Part shown: in pieces, positions 62,784 through 64,000 of the stretch
Layout: every line of letters starts with the position of its first letter
Position numbering within the stretch: the stretch's first letter is position 1
NCBI GenBank assembly: GCA_022814565.1
Contig: JAKLNG010000006.1
Span: 124,001-188,000 of the forward strand
Length of the DNA stretch: 64,000 nucleotides
From: Phaeophleospora eucalypticola
Lineage: Eukaryota; Ascomycota; Dothideomycetes; Mycosphaerellales; Mycosphaerellaceae
Direction: 5' to 3'
Program-made: the position numbers and the translations under genes
Notes under the pieces: generated by a model
What the model was told of the DNA's origin: nothing
What the model saw: the letters and a program-made list of their open reading frames with translations, nothing else
The model's database searches: none

Positions 62784-64000
62784 TTAGAATGGAGGCGAGG
62801 CAGGTGAGATCTTGTCCTGTTGCTCCATGAGCTCTTCGCCCGTAGCTTCGATTGAGACTGCGAGACCGAGCTTGGCTTGGTTCTGTTCGTTGAGTTAGTG
62901 CTTGCACTGTGCAAAGATCCATAAGTGAGACGTACCTTTGGGTGGTCGATTTCACCAGCAAAGGTCACCCGCACAGGTGGTGCGACGACCTTCTCCAACA
63001 AGCAACCGAGCTTGCCCTGGCTGTCCAACTGGGCCCTGAAGATAGATCGAGAGAACTCATACTTGGCACCAAACGTAGCGACACCCTCTTTTCTTGCGCC
63101 GCCCATCATGGCGTTGGCCGAGTTCAGTCCAGCGAACTGCAAGTTCACGTCCACACCAGCTTCCACCTTGTCAATCAGCCTCCTCCAGTAGCTGAGCTGC
63201 AGACCACCTTGTGTCAGGAGCTGCGCGCTTCCAATCCAGTCGTCACCCTTGTATCGTCCCGCATAGCTGATTGCTGCCTCAGGGCCCATGTCACCACCAG
63301 GCTTCTGCCACACACCCTCGAGACCAAGCGCTAATCGGGGGGTGACGCTCTGCAGGTATGAGCCGATGAACATTCCGGTCAAGCCACCTTCCAAAATGCT
63401 AGGGTTGATGCTCTTGAGCGAAGCCGTGAAGTCGTTGCCGGTGTAGTCTTGTTCGAGGGAGACCTGCGCGCCGCCTGGGCCTGCCATGGACGAGGGCTGG
63501 ATCTGTACCGAGGACTTGAAGATGAGACGGTTGGTCAGGCGTTGGTTGAAGCGAGCGGAGAAAGAGCCGTCCGAGTCGAGCTGGCCTTGACAGAGGACCT
63601 GAAACGAGGATATTAGTTGATGAACGCCATCCATGACCATTCTTTGAAACATACATTGTCGGTGCCGTACAGAGCCAAGAAGGTGTACGGCGAGAGCATT
63701 TGTGACCCGCTTGAGAAGGCATGGCTTATCTGGAAGAGCGGGTAGATGGAGAAGCTCTTGTTGAGTTCGGCGCGCAGGCCAGAGAAGGTCTGGTTGGTGA
63801 GGAAGACATCTCGCTGAACTTCCTTGGCTATTTGGTCGACGGTTCCGGGATTGCTGAGGCCAAGGGCTTCTCTTCGCGACTGGAACGAACGGATTGTGTC
63901 AAGGATGGGATCCAAGAGGCCGTTGCTCTTCAATGGCGGCAGCGATGGTGGCAGCGACTGCGGTGCGGGTACAATGTCGACGGGCACTGCAGGCTTTTCT
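62784..64000 (-). CDS. TOM40: Mitochondrial import receptor Tom40, 5' truncated
   Basis: Partial: the N-terminus lies beyond the right edge. Exons seen: 64000-63655 (incomplete), 63598-62936, 62882-62784. Introns GTATGT..TTCAG and GTACGT..AACAG. Tom40 is the beta-barrel pore of the outer-membrane TOM complex. The visible part begins EKPAVPVDIVPAPQSLPPSL, then GTVDQIAKEVQRDVFLTNQT, GLRAELNKSFSIYPLFQIS, and the barrel strands (GPEAAISYAGRYKGDDWIGS; LSYWRRLIDKVEAGVDVNL). The terminal beta signal region is DHPKNQAKLGLAVSIEA. The acidic C-terminal tail ends SPASPPF. Confidence 0.93.

Overview
The window is a piece of nuclear DNA from a filamentous ascomycete (Pezizomycotina). Genes are dense and lie on both strands. 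Most carry zero to six short introns of about 45-80 bases with GTAAGT/GTGAGT-type donors and CAG/TAG acceptors. The proteins are typical of filamentous fungi: a G-beta subunit with fungal exon structure, a Dma1-type FHA-RING ligase, Mkt1, a short kinesin-3 and a PPPDE-thioredoxin-PUL protein. Lineage-restricted Cys-rich and F-box-like genes make a Dothideomycete plausible, but that is inference. No ribosomal RNA, convincing tRNA, CRISPR array, intact transposon or biosynthetic cluster was seen.

Layout. 0.2-8.8 kb: lineage-specific genes (a disordered protein, two proteins sharing a Cys-rich motif, one of them with a ZZ finger, a PHD protein, two small hypotheticals). 8.9-16.8 kb: phospholipase D, then a phosducin-like protein and the G-protein beta subunit on the same strand, with signs of one or two unmodelled small genes between. 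18.6-22.9 kb: ribosomal protein S29 (divergent from a DUF4604 gene) and an acyl-CoA synthetase-like enzyme. 22.9-31 kb: Pol III subunit RPC4, a short kinesin-3, mitochondrial 3-hydroxyisobutyryl-CoA hydrolase and mitochondrial EF-Tu. 31.2-44.4 kb: tRNA 2'-O-methyltransferase Trm3, an MFS transporter, the decapping enzyme Dcp2, a DnaJ/RRM splicing-type protein and an amino-acid permease. 44.7-51 kb: an F-box-like protein, a GC-rich array of hairpins of unknown nature, MPP-alpha and a Dma-type ubiquitin ligase. 51.5-64 kb: a DUF952 protein, a PPPDE-Trx-PUL fusion, Golgi GDPase, Mkt1, mitoribosomal protein mL43, a MAPEG protein, a retropepsin-like gene, and Tom40 cut by the right edge.

Two themes recur. 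Five genes serve the mitochondrion (HIBCH, EF-Tu, MPP-alpha, mL43, Tom40), and several act on RNA (RPC4, Trm3, Dcp2, Mkt1, DnaJ/RRM protein). The phosducin-like gene beside G-beta is the clearest functional pairing, because phosducin-like proteins help assemble G-beta-gamma dimers. The features least explained by known families are the hairpin array near 45.9 kb, the retropepsin-like gene at 61.2-62.2 kb, and the unmodelled coding signals at 12.5-12.7 and 13.9-14.4 kb. Exon boundaries were read by eye from splice consensus and frame continuity; no alignment or search was run.
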